This document shows, one piece after another, positions 9,731 through 22,400 of a DNA stretch of 64,000 nucleotides. How positions within the stretch are numbered: the stretch's first letter is position 1; each line of letters begins with the position of its first letter. The DNA comes from Doris montereyensis (taxonomy: Eukaryota > Mollusca > Gastropoda > Nudibranchia > Dorididae), in assembly GCA_037039925.1 (NCBI GenBank), contig JAXRKP010000832.1, positions 140,001 to 204,000 of the forward strand, read 5' to 3'. The notes beneath the pieces were generated by a model. It was not told the origin of the DNA. It saw only the letters and a list, made by a program, of their open reading frames with translations, and did no database searches. Made by a program: the position numbers and the translations under genes.

Positions 9731-11992
9731 ATTTCTCTGATCACCATTGTGTATCTTTCACTTTGGCATTACCCAAAGCTATGCCAACAAAGAAGACCAT
9801 TAAATGTAGAAAAAAAAGAAAAATATCAACTTGAATTACCTAAAATTGTCAATTTTAGAAGCTAATATCAAAGAGAAGATCAAACCCATTGAAAGTGTTG
9901 ACGACCAAGTGAAAGTTTTCAATTAGGAAATTAGCAAAATCATTGATTCGTTTGCCGTCATTAAAAGTTTTAATCCTGGACCTATCTCTACTCTCTCGGA
10001 ATTCGAGCTAACATCACCAAAGGAAATTGACAATTTTATCAATAAAATGCCATCTAAAACTTGTAATCTTGACTCCATACCAACCTGGCTGTTAAAGGAG
10101 TTTTCAGATATTCTGTCTCCTGCCATGGTGAACAACAGCCTTCATAATGGCATATTTCCATCTTCACTAAAATACGCTAGTGTGGCCCCTATCATTAAAA
10201 AAAAATCATCGTTGAATAAGGACGAACTCAAGAATTATAGACGAATCTCTAATCTGCCAGCCCTGTCCAAGATCATTGAGAAAATTGTAAACCGCCGTCT
10301 TACGCAACACATCGATAGCATCAAAACGTCGACACATTTCCAATCTACGTACAGAAAACACCACAGTACGGAAACATCGCTTTTGAGGATGCACAATGAC
10401 ATCATTAGGATGATCGACAACAAGTCATGTGCCATGCTCGGCTTGTTAGATCTGAGCGCCGCATTTGACACTATCGACCATGGAATCTTGCTATCACGAT
10501 TGCAACACCAATTTGGAATCAACGAGACTGCCCTGAAATGGTTTGATACCTACCTTCAGGAGAGAACGCAATCGGTATTGATTGACTCTTCGAGATCATC
10601 GCCTTTAAAACTACAACATGGTGTTCCCTAAGGGTCTATATTAGGACCAGTTCTCTTTACTCTCTACACCACTCCATTAGCTGACATAATTGAGAGGCAT
10701 AACATCAAATATCATCTATATGCAGACGACACTCAACTATACATACCCCCGAGCACCAGCAATCCTGCAGCATCCATTCAGACACTTCAGGATTGCACCA
10801 CAGATATACAGACTTGGGTGACAGAAAACTGACTTAGATTAAAAGGAGATAAAACATATATAATTGTCTTTGGAACGCGTATATCGCTCAAAACTATTAA
10901 TGCATGCAATGTAAATATTTGTAATTCACATATTGAAATTTCCAATGCTGTTAATAATTTAGGCTTTCTTCTTGATCCCCACCTCACAATAGCGAAGCAA
11001 ATTAATAAAATATGTCAAACATCTATGTTCTATCTTAATAATATTAGCATAGCAGAATCAGATATTTTATTGATGAGGATACTGCTAAACTTTTGATAAA
11101 TGCCTTTGTAGCCAGTAGATTGGATTACTGCAACTCCCTCTTGTCTGGTATGTCTAAAAAACATCTATCTAAACTTCAAAAGATAGAAAATTATGCAGCC
11201 AGAACTATTGCTCTTAAAAAGAAATCTGATCACATTACCAATGTTCTTAAAGACCTCCATTGGTTGCCATTGAGGGAGAGAGTTGACTTTAAGGTCCTTT
11301 GCATGATTTATAAATGTTTAAACACTCTAGCCCCCCCCCGCCCCCCCCCCCCCCCCCATCTAGACGAGCTTTTAAACCCCTATTTTAAACCTAGAGTCTT
11401 GAGATCTAATAATAGTAACTAGCTTTGTATACCCCGTACATCGACTCGTTTTGGTGAGAAAGCTTTTTCTGTGTGTGCACCTCAACTGTGGAATGGTCTG
11501 GATGAATGTTGTAGGAACTCCATATCCCTTGAATCGTTTAGGAAGTCTCTTAAAACCCACTTTTCTAAGAGGGCGTATAATGCTTAGCGTCTTTTTAAGC
11601 CTTTAATGATCGTTGTTTTTGTTAGGATAGCTTATATTTATAATGAATCTTTTGATTATGTCTATGCGCATTATATATCTCGTGTCTCGTGTAAGAATGC
11701 TCTATTCATTGAATATTTGACTAATTCATTGTATCTATCTTTTTTAGCTTTATGTATTATTTACAATGTATCTTTTAAGTTTCGTGATCATGTTATACTC
11801 TTTGTATGTTTTAAGATTGTTGTATCGTTTGAATCTTTTGAGTGGACTCTTAACCCTTTCTAGTTTACGATAATCATATGATACATTTTGACTCTTTTAA
11901 ACATCATGTTCTATGACCTTTATTTATGTTGTATTGTATGCTATTGTGAGGCGCTTTGAGCTCTTTTTGAGATAAGGCGCCATAGAAGTATA

Positions 11993-12078
<86 letters not shown>
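9731..12078 (+). mobile_element. CR1/L2-like LINE, 5'-truncated and decayed
   Basis: It begins in the endonuclease C-terminus (FSDHHCVSFTLAL at about 9736). The reverse transcriptase follows from about 10040: NYRRISNLPALSKIIEK (fingers/palm), LLDLSAAFDTIDHGILLSRL (catalytic block A), HGVP, then GSILGPVLFTLYT after a stop near 10629. The catalytic motif YADDTQLY is at about 10720. The C-terminal LDYCNSLLSGM, HITNVLKDLHWLPLRERV and FGEKAFSVCAPQLWNGL blocks are typical of CR1/L2/Rex1-type elements. The 3' UTR ends with a GGCGCTTTGAGC-type sequence and an (ATT)n tail (11993-12078). Stops and frame changes make it inactive. A run of about 27 bases of almost pure C (11331-11357) interrupts the C-terminal frame. 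It is flanked by TAACAC on both sides. Confidence 0.9.
11993..12078. repeat. (ATT)n microsatellite tail of the CR1-like LINE
   Basis: About 28 ATT triplets directly after the LINE 3' UTR; microsatellite-like tails are characteristic of this group. The antisense poly-Asn and poly-Ile frames are artefacts. Confidence 0.9.
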
Positions 12079-12080
<2 letters not shown>

Positions 12081-12570
12081 ACCATTTTGGAATTCACAGA
12101 CCGCATCCTTAAAAACAAAAATCCGTATTTTCAACACAAACATAAAACCATTCCCTTTGTATGCCCGTGAAGCATGGCGCACCACTAAAATGTCCACAAG
12201 AAGAGTTTAAACATGTATTAACAGATACCTGAGACAAATCCTACATATCAAATGTTTTGATAAAACTACAAACGAAAAACTTTGGGAAAAGACACACCAA
12301 TAACCGATAGAAGTACAGATTAAGAGAAGGAAATGGGGATGGCTTGGACACACCTTTAGAAAAGTATCAGAAAACATAACTCGTCAGGCCTTAAAATGGA
12401 ATCTACAAAGGAAAGAGGTTAAGGAGACCAAAGACAACATGGAGGAGGTCAACCCTGCAGGAAGCTCGGCAGCTGAGCCTTTCCTGGAACGAGACAGAAA
12501 TGGTGGCGCAGGACAGAGTGAAGTGGAGAGAATTCATAGACGACCTATGCCCCACCCGGGGTACAAGGGT
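12079..12570 (+). mobile_element. Older LINE, right part (C-terminal region)
   Basis: It continues the reading frame interrupted at 9730: FWNSQTASLKTKIRIFNTNI, then KPFLLYAREAWRTTK, CINRYLRQILHI, RRKWGWLGHTFRK and ITRQALKWNLQ. These are C-terminal landmarks of the same family as the remnants at 3785-4655. Stops are present, so it is a dead copy. Confidence 0.8.
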
Positions 12571-12574
12571 ATAA

Positions 12575-13310
12575 ATCCAGTAAGTATAGAGATGAGGAAT
12601 ATTGGTAAAATTCTTCATCTAATGCCTACCAACATAGCAATATTGTTAATCAACTCCCTGGTCCTGTCGAAATTGGATTTTTGTAATTCTTTAATGGCTT
12701 ATACATCTATAAAAAAATTTAAACGTAAGAAGTCTTCAAATTGTCCACAATAATGCTGCTATATTGATTTTAAAGACAGACACATTAGTATCTGCTAATT
12801 CTCTCCTCCAAGACTTGCACTGGCTACCTGTTGAGAAACGAAATTGTATATAAGATAATCACGATTGTTTACAAAACTCTCAAAAGCGACAGTTCCATTT
12901 ACATCAAAGGCTTTTTGAATATATATGCCCCGACAAGAAACCTTAGATCAAATAATGACAAAACTCTTTAAGTGAAACCTAAATTAACTCGCAATATTGG
13001 TGACCAATCTTTTGAATTCTCGGCTCCCCATTTCTGGAACTCTCCCCCCTCCCCCCCCCAATAACCCCCCCCCAAAATTTTTTTTTTTATAAAAAATAGG
13101 TGTGCTAGTTCACTAACAGGTTTTAAATCAGGACTAAAATTCTATCTTTTTACGCTGAAAGACCTTTAATCATAACCATGGTTTTATCCTACTATGCACA
13201 TATATTATATATTATTACCATTATGTTGTTCTGCTGCCATTGTAAAGCGCTTAGAGCATGTTTCCTACGGGGTAAAGCACTATAATAGAAGTGCCATTTA
13301 TTGTAATATT
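12575..13310 (+). mobile_element. Second CR1/L2-like LINE 3' remnant
   Basis: Weak coding traces (NIGKILHLMPTNIAILLINS, LSKLDFCNSL, LQDLHWLPVEKR in shifted frames) match the same C-terminal blocks as the LINE at 9731-12078. It ends with a 3' UTR of AAAGCGCTTAGAGCA-type sequence and a GGGGTAAAGCACTATAATAG block. It is strongly decayed. Its end is about 120 bases from the PMPCB start codon. Confidence 0.7.
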
Positions 13311-13431
13311 TATTTTTGTTTCGTTTCATATGTATTGCCGATCTTGATCTAGTTTTACATTGCTAAAATTAAAATAAAAAGATCACTACATCCGGTGCAC
13401 TTACCGATCCTTTCTCAGCCTTTCTGTCAAA

Positions 13432-16400
13432 ATGGCTTCTTCCATCCTGAAGGTCACTGGCGGTGTTGCCAGGATTATAAATAATCATTCGAAAGTAGGT
13501 TTCGATACTCATGTTCAGTTAATAAACGCATTTTATTCTATAAGCTACTTTACCAATCTATTGTAACGCTCATACTTTGAGTAAATGGGTGATCGTGAGA
13601 TGCAGAGTCGGGAGCAGTCGTCAGAATTATGAAATTTTCAGTTTTTATTTTGTCATTTTTATGTTTACTTTTTATTATGATACTCAGATTCTAGATTTGC
13701 AAGCCTAGAGCTTCTGGGTCATATTTAGATTTTAGATTATAGATCTATTCAAATAGCTGTGTTAATATAGAAGCTATCATCTTTATCTTAGTACAGATCA
13801 TTAGTATTAGAGGTAGACTAGATAATATCTAGTCTAGTCTAGATAGATATATAATAGAGATCTAGAATCTAGATCTATCTAGATTTAGACTAGAAAAGTA
13901 ATTTAGTTTACAACATAAAGAACCAGGTAACAGTCCATAAATAACACACACTCAGATATCATCACACTTTCTATAACTACGGATAGCATCAGATCGTGGA
14001 AAGACATGGGAATGGATCCCGCCATGGCGCTAAATGACTGCGACTGTATCTGAAATCTTCTACTACTTAATTAGTTTTAACTTTCCTTCCCCTCTTTCCC
14101 CAATTCTGAGCAGACTATATTTAGCACACCCAAGACTCATAAAAAAAAAGTTCACTGATCAGCCGTCACATCTGAACATGTCTTGTCATAGATTTTTATA
14201 ACCATTTTTTCAGTGCTCTATAGGTGATATCTATGTCAAATTTTGGCAATTTCATGTCACAACTCACAGATTTTGGTATAGTCCCCCTATCCGTTAAAAA
14301 ACTCCAACTTAAAACGACTCTTTATAAACTTAGAACCGATTAAAAAGTACTAAAACTATGATGGAGAGTGAAAGAGTCAACATATGGCTTGAGAGTCTAG
14401 ACACAGGGGTTTAATGCATTTAGATATCATCACGATTCGAGATATGAAGAGACCTGTAAGCAATTTCCTTTTCTATTTTGGTGGGATGTCTTTATTTTGG
14501 TAATGTTTACATTGTTTTCCTCCCTTCTTTCAATTGCAGACTTCTTTTACTGCAGCAACAGTAGGCAGCAAAAGATGGAGATCAGCAAAATCAGTGACGT
14601 CACGAACAGGCAGTGCTGAACATGCCAGAAACAAGAGTGACAACTCTGAGCAATGGAGTGCGTGTTGCCACGGAGGATTCCGGAATAATTACCAGCACGG
14701 TCAGCAAAACCCAGTTATCGTTTTTTCAATAGCGATATTACAGTAATTTTACTGTTGTTTTCTTCTCTCTTTCACCACGCTCGTCTGCACATGAAGTGCA
14801 TTGTATAAATCTAATAGCATTGTTTTAAGTTCTGATTTTAATATCATGCTTTGATTTGACCAAAGTATAATATAGTTTCACATGCTGTCAGTGATTTTAT
14901 TCCTGATTGATTTGTATTTTATACTTTAGGTGGGCCTTTGGATCGATGCTGGAAGCCGTTACGAGAATCCAAGCAACAATGGTGTGGCTCATTTCCTGGA
15001 ACACATGGCATTTAAGGTTTGTTATCTTATGATTCTTATTCTCATCATCTTGTGTTTATTTCTTTGCGTTTGAAAACCAATGTGACTGTCTTTGCTTAGT
15101 TTAAAACGAATATACTCAAATCGGTGGTCTCTTCACACAAAGTCGTAACTTCCGAATATTTTAAATTTGAAGTTAGGAAATGGAAATGATTCTTTTTTTA
15201 CACCATGTGTTGTTTTAAGCTTCCCTTCTATATATAAGCAGGAGATTATATATGGGTTTTTTCCTATTACATTTCCTTTCCTTTTTTCCCTTCTCAATGA
15301 CTTGTGGCATTAACTCTAGATTTGGCTTTTGTTTATGTAGGGCACGAAGAAGCGAAGCCAGACTGACCTTGAGCTGGAAATAGAAAACATGGCGCACATC
15401 TTAATGCTTACACCTCTAGAGAGCAGACTGTCTACTATGCAAAATGCTTTCAGAATGATCTACCCAAAGGTGAGATGAACTACTTGATGTAAACAATGAT
15501 TTTTTAATTGAAAATGTCTCTTGTATTTCTTATCCAAATTAATGCAGTTTTCTTTTCTGAATGATTTATATATGAAGTGTAGGTTTTTAGACCAAACAAG
15601 ACTATGATGTTTTGAACATATATACATAATTGAAGCTCCTCCTTCCCTCTAAGAAGGAAAATAAAGGTCACGACAATGAGGACATTTATATAGTCCCAAT
15701 AGTTCGCCAGTGGAATGCTGAGATTTTGCCTCCACTTGTCCTGTCTGTTGCTATAATATTTAAATAAAGTATCGTTTCAATTTTCTTTTCATGACGTCCA
15801 GCTGTTGAGATTTTGGCAGACATAACTCAGAACAGTTTATTGGGTGACCAAGAAATTGAAAGAGAAAGAGGTGTCATTCTTCGTGAAATGCAGGTATGTA
15901 CTGGATTTTATCAAACACATGTATTTTTTAAGTTCGACAATCATTTCTTTTTCATAAATTTCCCAAGTTGTGATTTTTAGATTTACTGCAATTATTACAT
16001 TGAATAAACGTTAAATGCAAAACACACCTAATTTACCTAAACATTTCAGTTAAACTTAAGTTATTTAGCCAGTTCATGGAGACACGTAGGCACATAGGTA
16101 ATATGTCTGCCTCTCCACCCTCTCTACCTTGTGGTTGTGGGTTTGTGTCCTGACAGATGGAAAAAATGTCCTCGTGTTTTTTTGTTGTAAATCTCACCAT
16201 CCAAGGTCAAGTTGAGTGAATCAACGCTTAGTAGGTCCTGTGTGCAGATCACAGCAACTCTAAACATGTTAGATTCCTAAACTGTTTACAGAGTAGTGTG
16301 GGCAAAATAGAAATCTTGCCTTATACCCCTAGATCACCTTAGTTGTGGATGTGGATACAATCAAATAAAAAATAAAAATGGTCAGCTCATATGTACTTGC

Positions 16401-19400
16401 TATTTATACAATGTATAGATATTTTTAAATGTATTTGGGACATCTTTTGTGTATTAATTATTGATTGTTTCAATTTGTTTTGTTTGCTCCTGATTAATTG
16501 TCCTTCTTTATAGGAAATTGAAACCAATCTCCAAGAAGTCGTTTTTGACCATCTCCATGCCATCGCTTACCAAGGCACTGCATTGGGACAAACCATATTG
16601 GGACCGACTGAAAATATCAAGTAAGTTTTCACCATAGTTTCCTCATTTGATCTTCAAGAAGGCAGGGGGACTCGGTAGTCCAGAGGCAAGGTGCTTGCCT
16701 CTCAACCAAATGGTCATGGGTTCAAGCCTTTACAGTTGAGGTCTACGTAGGTGGATCGACACCTAGTCCCATTGGCGACAGAAAATAAAGAGGAGGTCCT
16801 GTGTGCACGTTAAAGATCCCGTAGCTGTTTATAAGGCAGTCCGGGCAATATTAAAAATCCTTCCAAGACCCCATGGAGACAATTCTCTTTGTGCACTGTC
16901 TCATTTGGTAATGAGGATAATCTTCCTTGAAGCCAAGGAAACTCCTGTTGTGAAGGGGTTTACCGGATAGTGTATTTATTTGTTTATTTTTGTTTAGTGT
17001 TTGTGTGTCCGTCCCTTGGACTAGTTTCTGCTGTCTCATACATAGTCAAGAGGAAATATGATATTGAATATGAAGGCCTAATAGGTAGAACAGAGACAGT
17101 ACTATTTCTTTTATCATCTCATACACAGTCGCAGTATAGAATAGCCATAAGATTGAATGAGCCAAAAAACAACAAAAAAATGAAATCCCTTTAAATTTGT
17201 CAATCGACTGTGAAAAAATCCTCTCACGCTATAATTTAATCTCTTAAAGACAAAAGGCTTTTATTCTAACATATTATTGTCTTCTTTATTTTGTTGACAT
17301 TACGGTATATAAGTATGTCTCTGAGAGCATGCCCCTTGGGAGATAAAATAAATCCTGCTTGTAAGCAGACAGAAAATTTTAACGCACAAATAAAGGCTAT
17401 GACCATGATTGAATCTAATTCTTACCTGACCTATCAATCATGCAATGAACGTCTATCCATTTAATGAGGGACATGTTAGCCTCTCGGGAGGGGGGGGGGG
17501 CACTTTATGTTGCCAGAGGCCATCCATTTCTTCCTGGTAAACACGTAAAAAATCAAAGAAAGTTTTCTCACTCATTTATACATTAGTTGGGAGAGGCATC
17601 TTCAGTTGTGTATGAAATGTACGTTCAGGAATGATTAATTTAGGCCATTGTTCATTTTGCTTACACAAAACATAAGGTATCATGACACGGCATTGTCTGG
17701 CAGGTAGAGTAAGATTCACAATAATCACTGTTAATAGCTAGAGGATGGCCATTGTTTGCTTGGCTCAGGTGGATGAGATTGGCACCTTGTCATCTGGCAG
17801 GTAGAGAGAGTTCGCTATCGGAACCTGTTTGATTACAGCTGAGAGGTGTGGCTGTGATCATCTACATATCTGGTTTTATTGAAATGCCTTCATGTTTGAA
17901 TTCGATGAAAAAAGACCATCCTTTACAACTTAGGTGTTGTTAGCAGGTCTGGGGTGTGTTGTTAAGGGGCCAATCTATGGAGAAAATTTTTCCTGAGACC
18001 AGCATGCTATCTGTAGGGCGGACCGTAGTGTTAAGTGACTTGTTCTTAGACCGATGCTACTGTATTATTATAAGTATAATTACCATTTATCCCATTGCCT
18101 GCCTGGTATTAGGTCATTATACTTCAATTTTTATCATCATTGTTTTTCAATTTGTAAATTCTTTCCAGTTTTTGGTAGGCCTGTTCTTTGAGAGTATTTT
18201 ATTACTGTGGCCCACATCATAAAATGTCCTTAGCACTAAGATTAATTTCCATTCTCATAACATCAAAGTATTCAGGGCTGAGTACAGTTCGTTTAGCAAT
18301 AGAGTATCATTATTATTGCTACCGGTACGTACCAGCAAGTCTGTTGTAACCACAGAGAAAGTGAAGTTAGTCTCACTGTTTTAACATCATTGTTTACAGA
18401 TCTATAAGCAGGAATGACTTAGTGGAGTATGTCAACACTCACTACAAGGGACCTCGCATTGTCCTGGCCGCTGGTGGAGGTAAGCAGGTGATACGTCTAT
18501 TTAGGCTATAACAACAAGCCTTCTACGGTTCTCTTGCTTTTCATTCATGGTGTGTTTGTAGTGAATGCTTCAGTGACAATCCATTAACAGTTGTTGTCAT
18601 TGCTACGCCTGGACTTACGTTATTCTGAAGAAAGTGTGGGTGCACAGCCACACTTCCTTCCCCTCTTCTATATTTATTCAGAGTAATGAACTGGTTATTA
18701 AGTCTGAGGTACAAGAGGTTGCAGGGGTATTTCTAAATAGGCCTCTCTCTGTAGGAATTCAATTTTGGCTTGATAGGCAAGTGCCAGACCTACTGAGCGT
18801 TGAATTAAAAATTTCTCTGCAACTTTGTCTAGATCTAGATGAATATTACCAGAGAGTGTCGCAGTGCCTTCTTTGTTTTCGCTAGAGGCGATGTCCACGC
18901 CTTTGTCTGGGTGATTCTGATGTCATCTCCATCTGAAAGAGTGGGAGCGGTCACTTACCAGCTAGGTCTTTGGCGTGAAATGGAATGATTGTTCACAATT
19001 CGATCGTTCATAACGGCAACCATTTCAATTCTAAAAAATAGAAACTGGCTCTAGGTTGGATCTTTTTTTTTTTTTTAGAAATTTCCTCCTAGAAAGAATG
19101 TTAAATGTTAGTCTCCATCTTAATTTGAATTTGTTTTTGCCTTTTTATTATTTACACAATTGATTTCACTAGGCTATCAATCAAGTTGAAAATTCCCTCA
19201 CGTCTGTTTTAGTCCTTGTTGGATTTATTTATTTTGAAAAATATTTTGACAGGCGTCAACCACGATGAGCTGTGCAAACTGGCCGAGTCTCACTTTGGGG
19301 GCATGACGGCAGGTTATGATGGTGAGATTCCTGTCTTGCCGCAGTGCCGATTCACTGGCAGTGAGGTCAGTTTCTTGCTCATCATTTATGTGTGACACAA

Positions 19401-22400
19401 TTGGATGCGTTGTGGTTTGGGGTTTTTAATTTTGTTAATCAAATGGGTTATTTCGCGGGGGGGGGGGGGGGGAGGTATTTAAAACTTGAATGAAATAGCA
19501 AAAAATCTCTACAAATTTAAATACATATTATATGTCCTCTTTTATGTATGACTTCATTTATATCCATTTTTGTATGCCTTTGCTGATGAGTTTGATAATC
19601 TGCATGTTGGATTACATTTCCAGTGATTGTTGTTCGGAAATTATTTATTTTTTATGTCTGTGCATATATTTTGTGAGATAGACATCACTTCAGTTTTCTT
19701 TTACCAACATTCATACGAAGATATTTGTATTGAAATCTTTTCAGCTGCGAGTCCGAGACGACATGATGCCCCTGGCTCACGTTGCCATTGCCGTGGAGGG
19801 TTGTGGGTGGCAGAACCCAGACAACCTGGCCCTGATGGTAGCCAACACTCTCATCGGCAGCTGGGATAGGTCCCATGGAGGTGGTGCTAACCTGGCCAGT
19901 GAATTGGCCTCCAACGTCAACACCTACAATCTGGCGCACAGCTTCCAATCTTTCAACACATGCTATTCCGATACTGGCTTGTGGTAGGTCGTCAGTGTTG
20001 GGTCTTTGTTTGTTTGTTTGTTTGTGGTCCCCTACTGATTTGTGTTGTGGGTGAAGTTTGATTTTCTTTTTTTGACTTCACATTAGTCGATGCTGAAAGA
20101 GATCATAGTTTGTAGTAAGGGAGGGTAATTGTTGTTAAGATTTTCTGATATTGATGATGAAAAATGTTTTCAGTGCTCAAATCATCGGTTATTGTTGTCT
20201 TTGTTTGTTCTGAAACATATCTCTTTCGTACTCATACAATACAAACAAAACAAATACCATGTGAAAGAGCTTGAATTCGTCTTTAATTCTATATGTGTTT
20301 CATACATATTTTCATACAATTGATTGAGCGACAATAGCATGAAAAGAGGGGAAATTTAGATTTCACGGCACGTCGCACAGGGGCCGGCCCGGTTTGGAAT
20401 ACCTACTCTTAATCATTAACGAAAGGAATTTTGAGAAATTTATTCTAAGATGAAATCTCTCAGAAAACGAGTCCGAGCCAACGATGTTTATGTGAAATGT
20501 GTGTGTCAATGTCACGTCTCTTTTATTCTAGGGGCATCTACTTTGTCACTGATCGCATGATGATCGACGAGATGGTGTTCAATGTCCAACAGGAATGGTG
20601 AGTGCAATTCGTTTGTTCTCTTGTTCTTAAGATGTGGTTTCCCTCTAAGGATTTATGGTAGATTTTGCTTAAGACAGGGCAATGCTTGAAGGGCAAAATT
20701 TTAGGCATTTTTGAACAGAGCTTTTCATAAAGTTCAATAATAAAAAGTTAAATTTTGTACAACGTTTGTAACAAGAGCTTTCCATAGAGTTTGATTTCGG
20801 TCATTTGCTACCAGAGTCTTTCCTCGTGGTCAATGATCATGAATTTCAGTCCATCGAAAGACAAGAGTTTAGATTTCCAAGGGCTATACAACTGTTTCAG
20901 AACAATTATTCCATATCTAAACACTAGATGATGACTCACTGTATGATCCTCCGGTTTAGTCATCAACTAAAAAAAAGACTTATTCTGTTTTTCGATGTGA
21001 TTTCAGGATGCGTCTGTGTGGAGGTGTGCGCGAGTCTGAAGTAGAGCGTGCCAAAAATCTCCTGATGACAAACATGCTCCTACAGCTGGATGGCTCCACT
21101 CCAATCTGTGAAGACGTTGGCAGGTAAGATTCGGGTGGAAAAGGAGTTTTTATTTTCCGTTGATAAACAAATGGATCGAGCTGATTTAGCCTTGAATTCA
21201 TTTGTTCATGACACAACCTTCTAATAATAACAAAAAAGAAGAAAAATTGTGATTTTGTTTTTTTTTAGTTTAACCACTATCGTAGCCTATATTTTTCTAT
21301 GACTTAAAAATCAGTAACGAATGAAAAAGAAATTTCTTGTATGTCTTTTTTTTATTAATTTATCTATGCTTTTCTTTTCTTTCTTTTTTTGGGGGGGGGA
21401 GAGTTAGTGTTGTTTATGACACGGTTATTCTTATTTCCTTTCTTCAGACAAATGTTGTGCTATGGAAGAAGAATTCCTATTGATGAGCTGGAAATCAGGT
21501 TGAACGTGAGTAAAAGATCATTCCTGTTTTGCTTTTTTTAACTTTTGTTGGAGGTGTTGTAGCGAAATTATAGTGTGGTGGGTTTTGAACCAATGTTGTC
21601 ATTATTACAAAACTCACCAGCGGTGAGATTTGTAATCATGACGACATTGGTTCGAAACCCATAGCTGGCCTATGTGTTTTGTTTTTTTCTAGCAACGCTG
21701 TACTCGCAGGAAAGATATTTCACTCTGCTGTCCTCCGTCGACTCGGGTGTCAATGAGTATTCAGCTATAATTAGAGAAAGACCTTGTCAGAGTGATAGTA
21801 TGAAGTGCCTAACAAGCCGCTGTACTGTATGCTCCCCCCCCCCCCCCCCCCAGGGAGTTGAGAAGGACTTTGAATGAAATGGCCTGCTGCTTGGGGATAG
21901 ATGATGCACAGTCGGTGAGCTTGCACTTGTGGGGATACCGACTTTAAATGGTTGTCTTCTTGTTCAGGGGACTCGGTAGTACAGAGACATGTTGTATGTA
22001 TGCCTTTCAAACCAAAGGTCGTGGGTTCAAGCCCTGCTGCAGACAGTTGAAGAATTTTCTCGATTTTTTCGTTTAGGAAGGAAGAAAGGATGTTTGTATG
22101 AAGCATTGGGTATGTTTGGATTAGCTTGATAAATGCCCTGTCACCGTCACATCTTGAAATCAGCAACAGTGAAATGGGATTTAGTGTATGACACTTTCCT
22201 TTTCTTTTCTGTTTTTCTGTATTGTTCATACAATTGTTCTTATCGCCATATTTTCAATTTCTTACTCCCAAAGGCCATCAATGCTGACACCGTGAAGAAT
22301 GTGTGTATGAAATACATCTACGACAAATGCCCAGCTGTTGTAGGAGTTGGTGAGTTGATAATTTGTCTGAATAGTCACTGCAAACTGTTTTAAAAAAAGA

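Noticed and set aside
9731..12078. Functional reverse transcriptase gene
   Set aside because: Catalytic motifs are visible, but stops near 10629 and 10831, frame changes and 5' truncation make it a dead LINE.
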